Part shown: one piece after another, positions 33,982-47,971 of the stretch
Layout of the letters: every line of letters starts with the position of its first letter
Numbering within the stretch: position 1 is the stretch's first letter
The notes under the pieces: model-generated
Told to the model about the DNA's origin: nothing
Databases searched by the model: none
Seen by the model: only the letters and a program-made list of their open reading frames with translations
Origin: Astrocystis sublimbata
Taxonomy: Eukaryota; Ascomycota; Sordariomycetes; Xylariales; Xylariaceae
Reading direction: 5' to 3'
Assembly: GCA_022453515.1 (NCBI GenBank)
Contig: JAJNNY010000027.1
Location: 248,001 to 312,000 of the forward strand
Length of the DNA: 64,000 nt
Program-made: the position numbers and the translations under genes

Positions 33982-34924
33982 TTACTTATCAAATCTCGTC
34001 TTCCTTTTCCCCGTAACAGACGCCTGGACCTGGGCCTGGGCCTGAGCTGTTTTGCTACCGTCCTCCGCAGCCGGCCCCGGCCATTCCGACGGCACGAACT
34101 TCACAGCCTCGCCCGCAGCCCTGGTTCTGGCCGCCGCGATATCGCTCTGGCTCTGCCTCAGCTGCTCCTTGTACGCCTGACGAGGGAAGATATCCGGGTC
34201 CCAGGACAGGTCGGCCGCGAGCGTGGTGCGGTACTGGTCGCGGTGGTCGAGCTCGGCAAAGGCCATCAGCTTGTCGACCAGCGCCGGGTTCTTCATGGAC
34301 GTCGTGTCGGCCAGCCGCGCGTTGAAGTGCACCCCTTTCTTCTTCAGCTCGAGGAAGTTCTCCAGCTTCTTGGACGGCGGAGGTGATGCGGGAGGAGAGG
34401 GCGGTATGTCCATGTCTGGCACCGCGGGCAGCGTCAGGTCGCGCAGAAGAGCGCGCGTTGCGGTGTAGGGAGACCCCGGTGCCTGTGGGAGCAGAGGCGC
34501 TGCAGCTGCGTCACCTGCCGGGTCTTCCTCCAGTGGTGGGAAGCTGGGCCCGGATGAAGGACCCATTTGAGGCCCGTAGACAGCCGGACCCTCGTCTACA
34601 TTTGCTTTTGCTTTTGGTGATGGAATTTTTGAAGGGTCTTTTATGGTAGTGGTGCCTTACGCCAGGATTAGCATTTGTACCTTGATATGCGCATGATAAG
34701 GAGCTTCTGAGATGTACACTCACTTGGGGTGCTAGTGCTGTCAGCTGTAGCCGTTTCATTCTTGCGTGGTGGCTGGTCTCACCACCATCAGTACTGTTCT
34801 CTCTCACCCGTTGGAGTTTTGTCGTCCAGAATCTACCAAGCACGTTTACTCATACCTCTGATGTGGTTTGTGGCTTTACCTCGTCTTCCTCGTCGCTACT
34901 TTCGTAGGCCACGAGACCAGCCAT
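33982..34924 (-). CDS. HCNGP/SAP30BP-family nuclear protein, 263 aa
   Basis: Homologues (SAP30-binding protein, HCNGP) act in the nucleus, in transcription and pre-mRNA splicing. Three exons join in phase: 34924-34856, 34772-34724 and 34655-33982, with introns of 83 and 68 nt; the second has a clear GCTAATCC branch site. The start MAGLVAYESSDEEDE is typical of the family. A low-complexity Pro/Ser/Ala-rich region follows. The HCNGP domain covers about residues 135-212: KKLENFLELKKKGVHFNARL, NPALVDKLMAFAELDHRDQY and DPDIFPRQAYKEQL. The C-terminus is basic (GKRKTRFDK) and could be a nuclear localisation signal. The gene is divergent from the proteasome gene pre4, with 490 nt between the start codons. 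Confidence 0.86.
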
Positions 34925-35414
34925 TATGAAGAGACCCAATTGTACAGAGTGACTAATTGAGGATGCCAATGATTTGGAAGGCTACTATGATGTGGTCAAT
35001 GAACCGAGTCTGGTTCGTGGACTGGGCATGGGCGAGCATGGGCAATATGTCTTGTTCGGCAAGCTTCAAGTTCAGACTTAGAAGCACAGTGCACCTACCT
35101 CAGTACCTAAGTGAAGTACCCACAGGTGGCCACAGCTGCGCAGTAGCTAGCCCCGCCAAAGTGGGTAGGTACGTACCGAGAGAGCCCCGAGAGCTACAAG
35201 GCAGACGGAGTGACGCGCGCAGCTGCGAATGTACAGCACACCTGGAGAGAAGCTCCAGCGGCCGATACTCAACCTCAGTCCAGAGGGGAGCTTCAACCTA
35301 CACCCCATACCCCAGACCAAACGAATACCAAGGCCAACACCCCCCATCAAACCATACACAATACCCGATACCCAACGACTTGTAAATCATAAACCTCGCC
35401 CACCTCAACCCAAG
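34925..35414. promoter_or_regulatory. divergent promoter region of HCNGP-type gene and pre4
   Basis: Start codons of two divergent housekeeping genes are 490 nt apart, so this is a likely shared promoter. GTACCTAAG/TAGGTAC words lie near 35100-35175. I see no TATA box in a convincing position. Confidence 0.6.
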
Positions 35415-36457
35415 ATGGATCACAGACCGCAAGCATGGGGCCGTGTAAGCCAGCTATTCCAACCCCGGGTGACTTCATGCTGTCGACGAACCGCTAACAC
35501 CCAGCCCGCCAACGCATACAGCCCAGAGACGATGTCTACGGCGCCTACGATGCCTCATATATGAACACGAACGGGCCCAACCAACACACACAGTCGCCCA
35601 TCGTCACCGGAACCTCGGTTCTGGGCATGAAGTTCAAGGACGGTGTAGTCATCGCCGCTGATAACCTGGGTATGCCTTCAACCCTCCCCCCTCCATCACT
35701 CCGTCCTATATATGAGCATGCATGTATATATATATAGATAAAATAGCTACACATTCAAACGCCCCCATTTCGCCTCTTCCTACAAAAGCTGACCCTCGTC
35801 CTCATCTCCCCCAAAACAGCCTCCTACGGCTCCCTAGCCCGATTCACAGACGTCAAGCGCCTACGGACCTTCGCCGAGACCTCGGTGGTCGGCTTCGGCG
35901 GCGACGTCTCGGACATGCAGTATCTCGACCGGCACCTGACCGAGCTCGCCATCGACGAGGCGTACACCACAGCCACCACCACCGACGTCGAGACGTCGAC
36001 GACCCCGCAGCCGACCCTGAACGCGCGGAACCTGCACAAGTACCTGCAGAAGCTGCTCTACCACCGGCGCTCCAAGTTCGACCCGCTCTGGAACTCGCTC
36101 CTCGTGGCCGGCCTGGACGAGGACGGCGCGCCCTTCCTGGCCGCCGCCGACCTGCTCGGCACCACCTACACGAGCCCCTCCCTGGCCACCGGCTTCGGCA
36201 GCATGCTGGCCCAGCCCATCATGCGCCGCCTCGTGCCCGACGAGGCCTCCGTCAAGGACATCACGCGCGAGCAGGCCATCGAGTGCGTCCGCGAGTGCAT
36301 GAAGGTCCTCTTCTACCGCGACGCCCGCTCGCTCGACAGCTACTCGCTCGCCGTCGTCACCAAGGCCGGCGTCGAGCTGTCCGAGAAGGAGAAGTTGGAG
36401 AACCAGAGCTGGGCTTTCGCCGATCGCATCAAGGGCTATGGCACGCAGACCGTGTAG
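35415..36457 (+). CDS. pre4: 20S proteasome subunit beta-7 (Pre4/PSMB4), 271 aa
   Basis: A structural beta subunit of the 20S core. Exons 35415-35444, 35522-35669 and 35820-36457 join in phase, with introns of 77 and 150 nt. For intron 1 the nearer acceptor at 35504 would break the frame; the CAG at 35519-35521 gives [17 protein letters not shown], the expected propeptide text. The core begins [20 protein letters not shown], with ADN completed across intron 2. It continues [13 protein letters not shown] and [15 protein letters not shown], and [15 protein letters not shown] matches the S2-type strands of beta-7. No catalytic N-terminal Thr with the usual active-site set is expected in this subunit. 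The length is slightly above the yeast protein because of a Thr-rich insert ([17 protein letters not shown]). The third exon is strongly GC-rich with codon bias typical of a highly expressed gene. Confidence 0.92.
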
Positions 36458-37320
36458 ACTTTTCCCCCCCTACACATAGAGCCTATAGAAAAGAGTGGCA
36501 GCGTTCTAGATAGCGAAGAATGCCAGGCCTCATCCCATCCCAAATGCCATGGTCTCTCTCTGTGTATTGGTATGAAGCGGCAACGTCTATCTAGATCTAC
36601 TACAACGGCGGCTTCATCGCAGAATGTACGTGACTTCAGTTACCGTATTGACGTACACACCCAGCATATCAGAGACCTCACTGGGTCCTGGGGTGGTATC
36701 AAGAGCACCATATTTCCTTCCTCGGAGACGGGAGTACAGATAAACGTGAGACGTCATATACAATTGAACTCGGATGCTCGGCTGCCGAAAAGGCCGTGTT
36801 CATGGGGCCAATTACAAATACTAAGCATATATACGGTTACATACTCAGGAGCGTGACTTGACATTAAGCCATTATGTTTGTAGAGGACGGGTCATTAGTT
36901 CTACTATATCATAATTTCATCGAGTCGGAATCAATACAGGGGTTGTTCTCTCATACGGCGATCTATTATTATCTAGTCATCATCATCACTGGACTATATG
37001 TATCGTCTCCGGGGAGTGTGCCTGCCTGCCCTTGATGTTTTTGCCTCCACTATATGCATTCAGCGAGAGCTCTCAAGTGAGCGTTGCTATGTGCATATAT
37101 TGTCACTCACGTATGAGGTGAGCTGACCGACCCATGGTCGTCGTACTTTATCTTGACATGTTTCGCAAATCACAGCAAACAACAAGAACGCTTATGTGTT
37201 ATCCCAACCCTACCGCCATCCTATGAAACAAAGCCCGTTTTAAAGCCAACGCCACTGTGAACATCGAAAACCTGCGACCAGACATTGTGTCTTTAAATCA
37301 ATGCCAACACGCGAGCGGGT
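36458..37320. other. convergent intergenic region, pre4 and gfa1 3' ends
   Basis: This gap of 863 nt lies between converging genes. It contains several ATATAT/TATCAT patches that may be 3' processing signals. No further gene is recognised. Confidence 0.6.
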
Positions 37321-39968
<2,648 letters not shown>

Positions 39969-42183
39969 GGTGCTTCTGGGTATCTGTGTATATCTGTGTA
40001 TGTTGCGTATGTATACAGTCGCTCTCACTCGATGCGCAAATACAAACGAAGGTCGGCTCGAGAACAGCAGGGGAAGGCCGCTGGCAGCAATTGGTCTCGC
40101 GAGGAGGAGAGGGAAAGGATTACAAGAATGCGTATGGAAGATGGTCGGGTAGATAGATGACAGGAAGGATAGAGAGAGAAAGATTGAGGAAGGGAGAGAG
40201 AAGAGAGAGGCCAAATATGAGCAGAATGGACGGGACGGATTGAGGAGCTGGGGCTGAGGACCCTTTATCTAAGCTTAGGTAAAGTAGGTACTACTATAGT
40301 AGGTATGGTAGAGAGAGGTATTGGTGAGAGCTGCACGGTTGCTATGCAGCAGCTGGAGCACACGGTGAATGTGAATCGCTGATGACGGTGCAGGTTGCAG
40401 GTGGTGGTGGTGGTGGTGTGGAGTGGAGGTGCACCGGCTAGTCACCCAGGCCCAGGCGAAAGCCAGAGGGCCAGACAAGCGCAGACAAATCAGACGCCCC
40501 CGTAGCGTACACAAAGGCGTTGCGGCAGGGGGGCCCAGGAGGGAGGTCCTTTGCAGTCAGTCCCCTTTCAATGCTCGAGAATGCTTCTTTCTGCTGCCCT
40601 CCTCCATCTTTGTCCTCTGTCCAGCACTTGGGTGGGGCCGGGTGGACTGGGATCCATGCATCTGTTATGCCACGTACTGACAATACCTAGCCGGGTGCTG
40701 TACCTGAGAGATACGCAGACGAGGACGGTATTCGCAGCGAGATCCTCGGTACCGTGCAGGTAGGTAGTTTAGGTGTCCAGCTATGGTCACGTTTAGCTCC
40801 GAATCTTGTAGGTAGCGGGGCTCCAAGTCTCTCTACGCATCGCCTCTGGAAGTAAAGCTCTGAGCTGGACGATGGCACGCGTAATAGTGAGACGATTAGC
40901 GCGAATAGAGGGGTAACTTACCCCTCTCCAACCAGGCCCGCCAGCTCACCAGGCTACCGCAACTGTGAGAGAGACCTTTGTCAGGTATCGATACTTCAGG
41001 TAGCCAGCTGCGATTCACATCCTCCTCATTCCTGACTTACCTTTGTAGGTAGTTTCAAGTTTCAAAATGTTTTACATTTCTTGCCAATTGCAAATCGTTC
41101 TTGTCGCTATCTACTTACTCTCTTCCCTTGGTTTGAATCTGAGGTTGTTACTGTCACTGTGACCGTAACCGTGCAACAAGACCGCACGAACACTAGCATG
41201 CAAGTTCCAAGGTTACAGACATGTCATGTCATGAAAGCGCAGATTCTTCATACGAGCAAGAAGCTCCCGGGGCGGCCCGGGAGGCTGGTTGTGCGGCGGC
41301 AGCATAGCGTTGAGGAGAGCACATCTTTCGTGCAGGCTCGTCGTCGGTGATACCGTTGGATGTTCAAGTCACGGAGCGCCAACCCTCTCCTCCGCCATGC
41401 AAGGAGCCATCCACATCGCCAATACCGGGAGCAACTTCGTGTTCAGTCGGCGCTATGGGCAACCCTGACAGAGCTGGGCAAAGCTAGACCCATACCGAGC
41501 CATACGACGCCTCCACTCTCCTCCTAGTCGAGCTAGTCAGGGCCGGGCGAGCCGGGATCTTGACCCCCTCGACCCCGTTGTTGGGGCTGTACCTTGGACT
41601 AACGCGCCCGTCTACTGGTCTCTCAGCAGATCGTGGCTCCGCAGAGCGAGGTTGATGCTACGCTACGACTTCTTGTCCCTAAGCTATATGATCCGAACTA
41701 TGACCATGCGTATGAGTTGAAGAGCCGCCGCCATGGAGTATTGCCAGATATGTTCGACAAGGACGGAGATCAATTCTTGAACACGAGCAGTGACGCCATA
41801 TCAGAAAAGGGGCTGTCCTACCCTATGTAGGTAGGAACATATCAGCATCGACAAGGGAGGGCGCCACTTGTCTAGCATTTATTTCACCACTCTCCCGGAA
41901 TGTCGTCATACGAGAACACCTGTAACACTGACAAATTTCCCGAGGCCAACAAGGCCAAAGTCTGAGTGGACCGGATTCCGGTCAGCCCCCAGCCCTGTCA
42001 ATTCCTATCATGCTGTGTTGTTCCAGCAGATGATGCGAGATCTCACATGAGATCTCTTAACGAGGACGATCTTATCGCCAACCCGGCCGAGCCGGCAAAC
42101 AGCCCGTTCGTATATGTGAATTAGATGAGTTGGTGGCTCATTCTTAACCGACTGCGATGAGAATGAGCCTACCTGTCCCAAAG

Positions 42184-42287
42184 TGTCCGGGTCCGAGGTG
42201 CCATATAAAATAGATAAGACCTAATACTTCCAACCAGGTTCTTCGTAGTTTATACCCCCCTAAGAAAGTAATACATAATGTTTATTG
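42184..42287 (+). repeat. dispersed repeat family 2, copy A
   Basis: Starts TGTCCGGGTCCGAGG and continues with AAAATAGATAAGAC, ACTTCCAA, CAGGTT and TAGTTTATA, then enters AT-rich DNA. The first 36 nt match 63922-63957 at 31 positions; four of five differences are transitions. Copy B lacks two short blocks present here. Likely the end of a transposable element degraded by RIP; the type is unknown. Confidence 0.7.
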
Positions 42288-43314
42288 TTTAATTATTCCT
42301 TAGCTATATAGTAGTTATTCAAATATATTTTGTTGATTATACAATAGTTATTCTATGATTAAAGGAATTTTTATTATACTATATGCCGACATCTACTACT
42401 CAACTACACCCACACCAGACACTTAATCTTACCCCCACGTGCCTGCGAAGGCGACGAGGTGAACACGGCAAGCTAGAGATCGGTAGCTGTAAGCCACAAT
42501 AGCGGAGCAACCCAGATCCAAGAATAGCAGCACTTCGTCCCATCTGGCAAGCCGCCACCTTTTTGCAACCACGATGTTTCCAGAGGACTGGACTATTGCT
42601 TCGCAAGTTTTCCATGGCGGCCGCGCCAATTCGACCTTATTAGCGTGTACATTAAGTCCTCTGAGTGGTATCTTAGTTTTCGTCCAATCTAGGCTGATCA
42701 GCTTCAATCAATGAACCAATGGATCACCGACCCCCGCCTGCGTGATTATAAGCGCCGGCTTATGGCGTAGGTTGGTGACTGGTTCAGCAAGATAATACGG
42801 TGTTTCTCTTGCTCCGTGCCATGGGAACCTGTACTGCAATCTATCGAACGAACAACAAAGTCTCCTGGTACCATTATCGCCTTAGACATCACTAGAACAA
42901 GTGCAAGCTTGACTCGATTGGCTCACATGTTTTTGTATAGCCGCAGAAAGAGAAAATGAGCAACTGTCATTCAATCAAAGCCGCCCTTCCTCTTTTATCA
43001 TCTTGCCGGCCACCGCAAGAAATAAGCACGGGTGCAGACCGCAAAGCCGGAAGGCGGCCGGCCCCTTAGCTTGGCAAGGCCAGACTCGCGCAGACAGTCA
43101 GTCTCACGGTCAATCAACGTGGAGCTGAATGGTTGTTCAGTTACCAGTCTGTAAATTTGAATCTTGACATCCAATAATGTCTTCCTAGGTAGTGCCAAGT
43201 CATGCTTATGCGTAAAGCTTTCAGAGAACTACATCGAAATTTTCGTATCATGGTGGGCTATGAAAATCATCCGTCCGAGACGCCAACTCAACTAGCTAAG
43301 CAGTCAGACGGATA

Positions 43315-43480
43315 TTGTTATCGGAGTGAAAACTACCTATTTATACCTATAAAACTAATAAATATATACTACTTAAGCATATAAATAGCAAGAGGGGAAT
43401 CTATAGAAAGGCAAGTTTTCTAAGCTTATTCATAGCTTAAGCAACTGTTATTTAGTAGACATGCAATTTTCTTATACTTT
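43315..43480. repeat. AT-rich patch, possible RIP-degraded DNA
   Basis: A local block rich in TATAAATA, AATAAATATATA and similar words in otherwise mixed-composition DNA. I could not match it to families 1 or 2, so it is reported only as a compositional feature. Confidence 0.3.
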
Positions 43481-44626
43481 AATCCAGATAGGCATAAAGA
43501 ATACAAGCCGGGAAAATAATGCAATATCCTGAAATCAGGTGAGGGCCTACCGGAGGTTAAAATACGTATTCCATTATCAAAGTAGTATGAAAGAGAAGTC
43601 AAGTTAAATTCATGGGGTTGTATCATTAGCTCCTCTTCGCCGGAGGAAGGAAGGAAGGAAAGAAGGAATCTTCATCCCTTCTTTTACCTATCATAATCTC
43701 TTCTCATTATCCTGCCCAGTCTCCGAAGCTTCCTCAGCTACCTATCCGACTGACTGCAGGTGCCCACCCATCTCTTCACTTGCTTGCTTTTGCTAGTATG
43801 CATTGGATGTCTCGCTCGCATGTTTTCGAGACGAGATTTCGCTTATTCTCATTGCTCCTTTCTATTTGCTGGCTGTTTTCAATGCGACAATATACAATTA
43901 TACAACAACTACTGCTACCAACTAGCACAATCTTCCAGAATACCGTTGTTCTCCAGGCGCGCATAGCCCGACAACCTGCATTCCCAATTTGCCCTCAGTA
44001 CCTAGGTAAGTAGGGAAGTGAGGTAGGCAGTCGGCTCAGTATATATTTTGCGTTCGTGGTTTTGTAACTATCTGTTTTCGCAACGCAATAATCAAAAGAA
44101 ATCTTAAACAAAGCTCGTTCAAAATTTTCTCGAGCAGGTATCAATTGAAGGGTATAAGAACCGAGTAGAAAATAGATTATGTCCCTATTCCCCCGGAATC
44201 AATTGAAAACGGGAGAACAACGGGAACCGCAGTAGAACGAGCGGGGGGTAAAAACGCCTGCTCCTCCCTACGTACTTGCCCCCTTCCTTATTTCTCCCTG
44301 ATATAATGAATTTACGCCGATGCTACATGCTGCTTGCTTCCCAGGTCTGTCTGCCTCCTTCCTGTCGGAGTGCAAAATCAATGAGACTAGTGCCATGTGA
44401 CAAGTATGAGATTGGATGTGATGTGATGGTATATGTTATGATGGGTAGCCCTGATCGTGCTCGTTGACTGTATGACCACAGCACAAGCAAGATGGAAAGA
44501 CATGTATTGTCGCTACAACAAGACTTCAAAGAAGGTATAATGTGGTCTGGCTAGCAGACCCATGACATATTAAATGGACTGTGAATGTCCAATGTCAGGC
44601 GGCACGGCCTACATTAGATCCGCACC

Positions 44627-47600
44627 TCAAAATCGCCAACGAGGCTTATCATCCCCATTGGTGCTGCCCATGCGTGAGCCAGCTGCACTACGGCGACCGT
44701 TACCAGGAGCAGGAGAATTGGTTGTCATAGGGAGTGGGAGTAGACTTGTGCGTCTCGACGTCGCCATCGAACTCGATGCTCTCGGATTGATTTCCAAGGG
44801 TGCACCCAAGGCTTTCCCGCCGGGGTGAAACGAAGACCTCCGGTTGTTGTTGTTAAGGTTGCCCATAGACGCCTTAGATGTCAGCCGTTGCTTCGGTGCC
44901 GCTAATGCTGGTGGATTGTTGGCACTAGGAGCAGTAGACGCCACTCGCTCTCGGAAAGAAAGCCGCGATTGGGTGGTCGGCCGCAATGGCACACCGCTAG
45001 GGGCCGGCGAAGCAGACGATCCCCTTGATAGAGGACTCCGTAGAGGCAATTTAGACTCCTGCGATCCAGGAGTGATGACGGTCGAGTTAGGGCGTAGAGG
45101 AGTAGGGGTTCGCTTAACAGGTGTAGGTGTTCTTTTGACAGGGGTAGGCGATCTTTTATAGGGGCTTGGTGTAGTAAGGCTTAAGGGAGTGAAGTTGTGG
45201 CCAATGTCAAGGCTTGCAGTGTTAGTGGACGTGTTCCAGCGCGGTCGATAGTCCACTACTCGGGGACTTCCCGATTTCTGATGGCGGCTGCCGAATGGTG
45301 TCGTGGAGCCACTTCGAACAGGAGTTGACATAGTTGAGGATGAATGAGACAGTGTCGAGAGCCTCGAGCCTGGTAGATGTCGTGAAGGAGGCGCGAGTGT
45401 TGAACTACCCCTTCTCGAAGATGACGGTTGAGGGATGCTGCTAGTGGTGCTAGCAGAGCGACTCTTGCTCTTGTGCACAGGAGTTACAGGTTCGAGTCCC
45501 AGGTTGGACATGATGACAGACGAAGGTGGGGAGCTGCCTGGAGTGTCATGGCCACTGCCGATCGTGGACTTGTCGTTTGAAAGTATACTCGATATTGAGT
45601 CGCGCAGTTGTTGGCTACGCTTGTCTGCCTGGATCTCCTCCAAGAGGCCATCTATGTCTCCCATCTGCCGTTTTAACCCTTCCCAGCGTGATCGTATTTC
45701 TGTGTGTAACCGCAGAATCTCGCCGTTGACTGTCAGTCGGTCCTTGACACCTTTGTCGATAATGGAGAGAACACGGTCAATAGCTGGGCCGTAATGCATT
45801 TTCTTCGCCTCGTAATTTTCGATTTTCTTACTCATCACCGGCGGGTTGGAGAATTGGAGACCTTGGTCAATACTCTCCTGGAGCTTGATCATACTGCGAT
45901 CGACGGACTCGACCATCTTCTGTGCCTGTCTGCCGGCACCACGGAAGACAAGAACCCATTTGTCCTCGCCCAGTTCTTTCCTGAGCGAGTCAGCATCCTT
46001 CTCGAGCTTCTTGTAGCTGGCCTCGAGACCGTCTCTCCTCGTCTCTAGCTCCTCGCAAGCAGCTGGAAAGGCGCTTAAAGCGCGCGCCTCGAAAACCGAA
46101 AGCCTCATAGGTAGAAAATCCAGCGAGGCCCGCAGTGGCTGCATGCGAGCAAACAGAGCGAGGAGACTTGTATCATCCTGATTCAGAGCCGGAGTACCAG
46201 GGGAGCTCGGGCTGAGGGGGAAAGCCGGCACGCTGTAGCGGTTATTACGGACCACGGCGGGCGGCGTCTCCTCTACGATGGTTTCCAAGTCACCGATATC
46301 AACGCCATCCCCTCCAGACACTGCCATGATGGACTTATGCCGCCTTTCCTCCATTTCAAAGACGAGGCGCTTGAGATCGTCCACCTCGTTTTGTATATCA
46401 CCAAGGACCATATTCCAGAGCTCCTCCCATTCCATGGCGGTTTCAACCTGGCTTTTGGCATTGTTGAGCGTCGTGCGAATCTTGGTCCAATCAGTCATAA
46501 TCATTTCCATCTGCGTCACGGCCTGCTGAAGATCATCGTTCGACACACTAGCGATGTCATCACGACCCTGCATGGCCTCGATGGCGGTGACGTATACGTT
46601 GATTAGCTCCTCGAATCTGGTGATGGCACTTTCAACTTCTTCGTAGCCTTCCCGGCCACCAGCCGCTGCCCACTCCACGTCATCCTCGCTGTCGAGCCCT
46701 TCGATCACCTCAGATGCTTTCGCTATCCAGCTCCGAATCTGCTCGGCAGCGCCTATTAAAGCTTTGGTAGCGGCTTGTGCGGTGGGAATGGCAGCGACCT
46801 TGCTAGACAAGAGTTCAGCATTAGGCAGTTGCAGAGCGGTCAGCTGGGCTAGCTGATTGGTGAAGGAGGCGCGGGATATTGTGTAGATGGATCCAGGTCG
46901 CTGCAGGCCGAGAGGATTGAAGTAGGAAAGATTCTGCGGGAACTCGGCGGGAGCTGTGGCCTCGGGAGGCGTGTCTTTCGGAGGAGGGGGCGGCGGCGGT
47001 GTCTCATCGAATCTGACTGCGCGCGAGTTTCGGTTGACATGCTCGCGGCGCGTCTCGGGCGTGGCCTTGGTGCCATTTCCGTTGGTGTGATCGGGCAAGA
47101 TGTACTTGTGGGTGTCCATCTCGAGAGGCGCGATCTGACTGATCTCGGGAAGGAGTTCAGGCTTAAGCGAGTCAGCTGGCTGCACAGAAGATGCGGCCTT
47201 GTCCTTGTCCTTGGCGTTCTCGTCGTCGGCGCCGGCGTCGCCTCCTCGCTTTCGAAGGGAGTCGCGACTCGATTTGGACCTCAACAGATGCTGCAGAGGG
47301 GCGCCCGCACCCTTCCAAGGACGACCGCGGCGCTCGACAACAAGACCTGCGGATTTGAGCTGGTGATTGAGGTCGAGGGAGCGTAGCTGATCCTCGGGAA
47401 GGCGGCCGATGGCCTCTGACTGCGAGGGGTTAGGCAAGGGGTCGGCACCGTCCTTTGTCCCCGAGCCAAAGCCTAGAGCTTTCAGACGCGCTGCTAGGCC
47501 GGGGCTCGGTTTCCGACGCTGGAAGGCAGAAGATCTGATGGACGGAGGGGTCAAGTCGCAGTCGCTCGAAGCACCAGCGTGAGCGGCAGTGGTGGTCTGG

Positions 47601-47971
47601 CCGTTGCGTGGTTGGGAAGCGGGAGGACCGAGCTTGAGCAGATCGGAGGGCACTTCGGAGAAAGTCAGGATGGTCTCTGGCAGAGGCTGGGCGGCATGGT
47701 GTCGATCGGGCGCGGAAGATTGCGCTGTCGACCCCGGCTCGTCTCTCTCGGCGGCGTCAGGAGTGCGAGGGCCGTCGTCGTGGTAGCCAGGCTTCTGGTC
47801 GGGCGTGTGGTCGGAGTCAGGGCCAGGGTGCAGGAGGGACGGTTGCTCAGTGTGTCCGGGATGGGAGGCGTGGGAGGGTGGTGAACGGCTCGGATGGTGT
47901 TGGTGTTGTTGGGGATGGAGGTGGGAGGGAGGATGAGGCGATGGAGCCGGCTCGGTGGATAGACCCGTCAT
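44627..47971 (-). CDS. kar9: Kar9-like spindle-positioning protein, 1114 aa
   Basis: Kar9 links the plus-end tracker Bim1/EB1 on astral microtubules to myosin V and actin, and so positions the spindle and nucleus. This is a single-exon model with an ATG at 47971. Residues 1-340 are low-complexity, rich in His, Pro and Ser, with a stretch of seven prolines near residue 325. The helical Kar9 domain runs from about residue 355 (QRPGSIYTISRASFTNQLAQ) to about 820, with segments such as SWIAKASEVIEGLDSEDDVEW, AMEWEELWNMVLGDIQNEVDD and VFRGAGRQAQKMVESVDRSM. The C-terminal 300 residues are Ser/Pro/Arg-rich and basic. They contain an SxIP-type EB1-binding motif, S844-S-I-P847, and a TPTPVKR heptad repeated in tandem (SPTPVKRTPTPVKRTPTP). 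These fit microtubule and EB1 contact. The protein ends KPRWRF. An additional short 3' exon cannot be excluded. Confidence 0.88.
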   Translation of the reverse strand: MTGLSTEPAPSPHPPSHLHPQQHQHHPSRSPPSHASHPGHTEQPSLLHPGPDSDHTPDQKPGYHDDGPRTPDAAERDEPGSTAQSSAPDRHHAAQPLPETILTFSEVPSDLLKLGPPASQPRNGQTTTAAHAGASSDCDLTPPSIRSSAFQRRKPSPGLAARLKALGFGSGTKDGADPLPNPSQSEAIGRLPEDQLRSLDLNHQLKSAGLVVERRGRPWKGAGAPLQHLLRSKSSRDSLRKRGGDAGADDENAKDKDKAASSVQPADSLKPELLPEISQIAPLEMDTHKYILPDHTNGNGTKATPETRREHVNRNSRAVRFDETPPPPPPPKDTPPEATAPAEFPQNLSYFNPLGLQRPGSIYTISRASFTNQLAQLTALQLPNAELLSSKVAAIPTAQAATKALIGAAEQIRSWIAKASEVIEGLDSEDDVEWAAAGGREGYEEVESAITRFEELINVYVTAIEAMQGRDDIASVSNDDLQQAVTQMEMIMTDWTKIRTTLNNAKSQVETAMEWEELWNMVLGDIQNEVDDLKRLVFEMEERRHKSIMAVSGGDGVDIGDLETIVEETPPAVVRNNRYSVPAFPLSPSSPGTPALNQDDTSLLALFARMQPLRASLDFLPMRLSVFEARALSAFPAACEELETRRDGLEASYKKLEKDADSLRKELGEDKWVLVFRGAGRQAQKMVESVDRSMIKLQESIDQGLQFSNPPVMSKKIENYEAKKMHYGPAIDRVLSIIDKGVKDRLTVNGEILRLHTEIRSRWEGLKRQMGDIDGLLEEIQADKRSQQLRDSISSILSNDKSTIGSGHDTPGSSPPSSVIMSNLGLEPVTPVHKSKSRSASTTSSIPQPSSSRRGSSTLAPPSRHLPGSRLSTLSHSSSTMSTPVRSGSTTPFGSRHQKSGSPRVVDYRPRWNTSTNTASLDIGHNFTPLSLTTPSPYKRSPTPVKRTPTPVKRTPTPLRPNSTVITPGSQESKLPLRSPLSRGSSASPAPSGVPLRPTTQSRLSFRERVASTAPSANNPPALAAPKQRLTSKASMGNLNNNNRRSSFHPGGKALGAPLEINPRASSSMATSRRTSLLPLPMTTNSPAPGNGRRSAAGSRMGSTNGDDKPRWRF

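Larger units (their letters stand above)
39969..44626. other. 4.7-kb gene-poor stretch
   Basis: The start (39969 to about 40900) should hold the gfa1 leader and promoter. I recognise no gene. A short 65-codon open stretch at 41636-41830 follows a splice-acceptor-like CTCTCAGCAG but has no match I can name. Repeat family 2 copy A lies at 42184-42287, with AT-rich DNA continuing to about 42385. Another AT-rich patch is at 43315-43480. Confidence 0.55.

Noticed and set aside
35722..36513. 263-codon plus-strand frame, Arg/His-rich
   Set aside because: It is the shifted frame of the GC-rich pre4 exon 3; the Arg/Pro/His-rich product is typical of an out-of-frame read.
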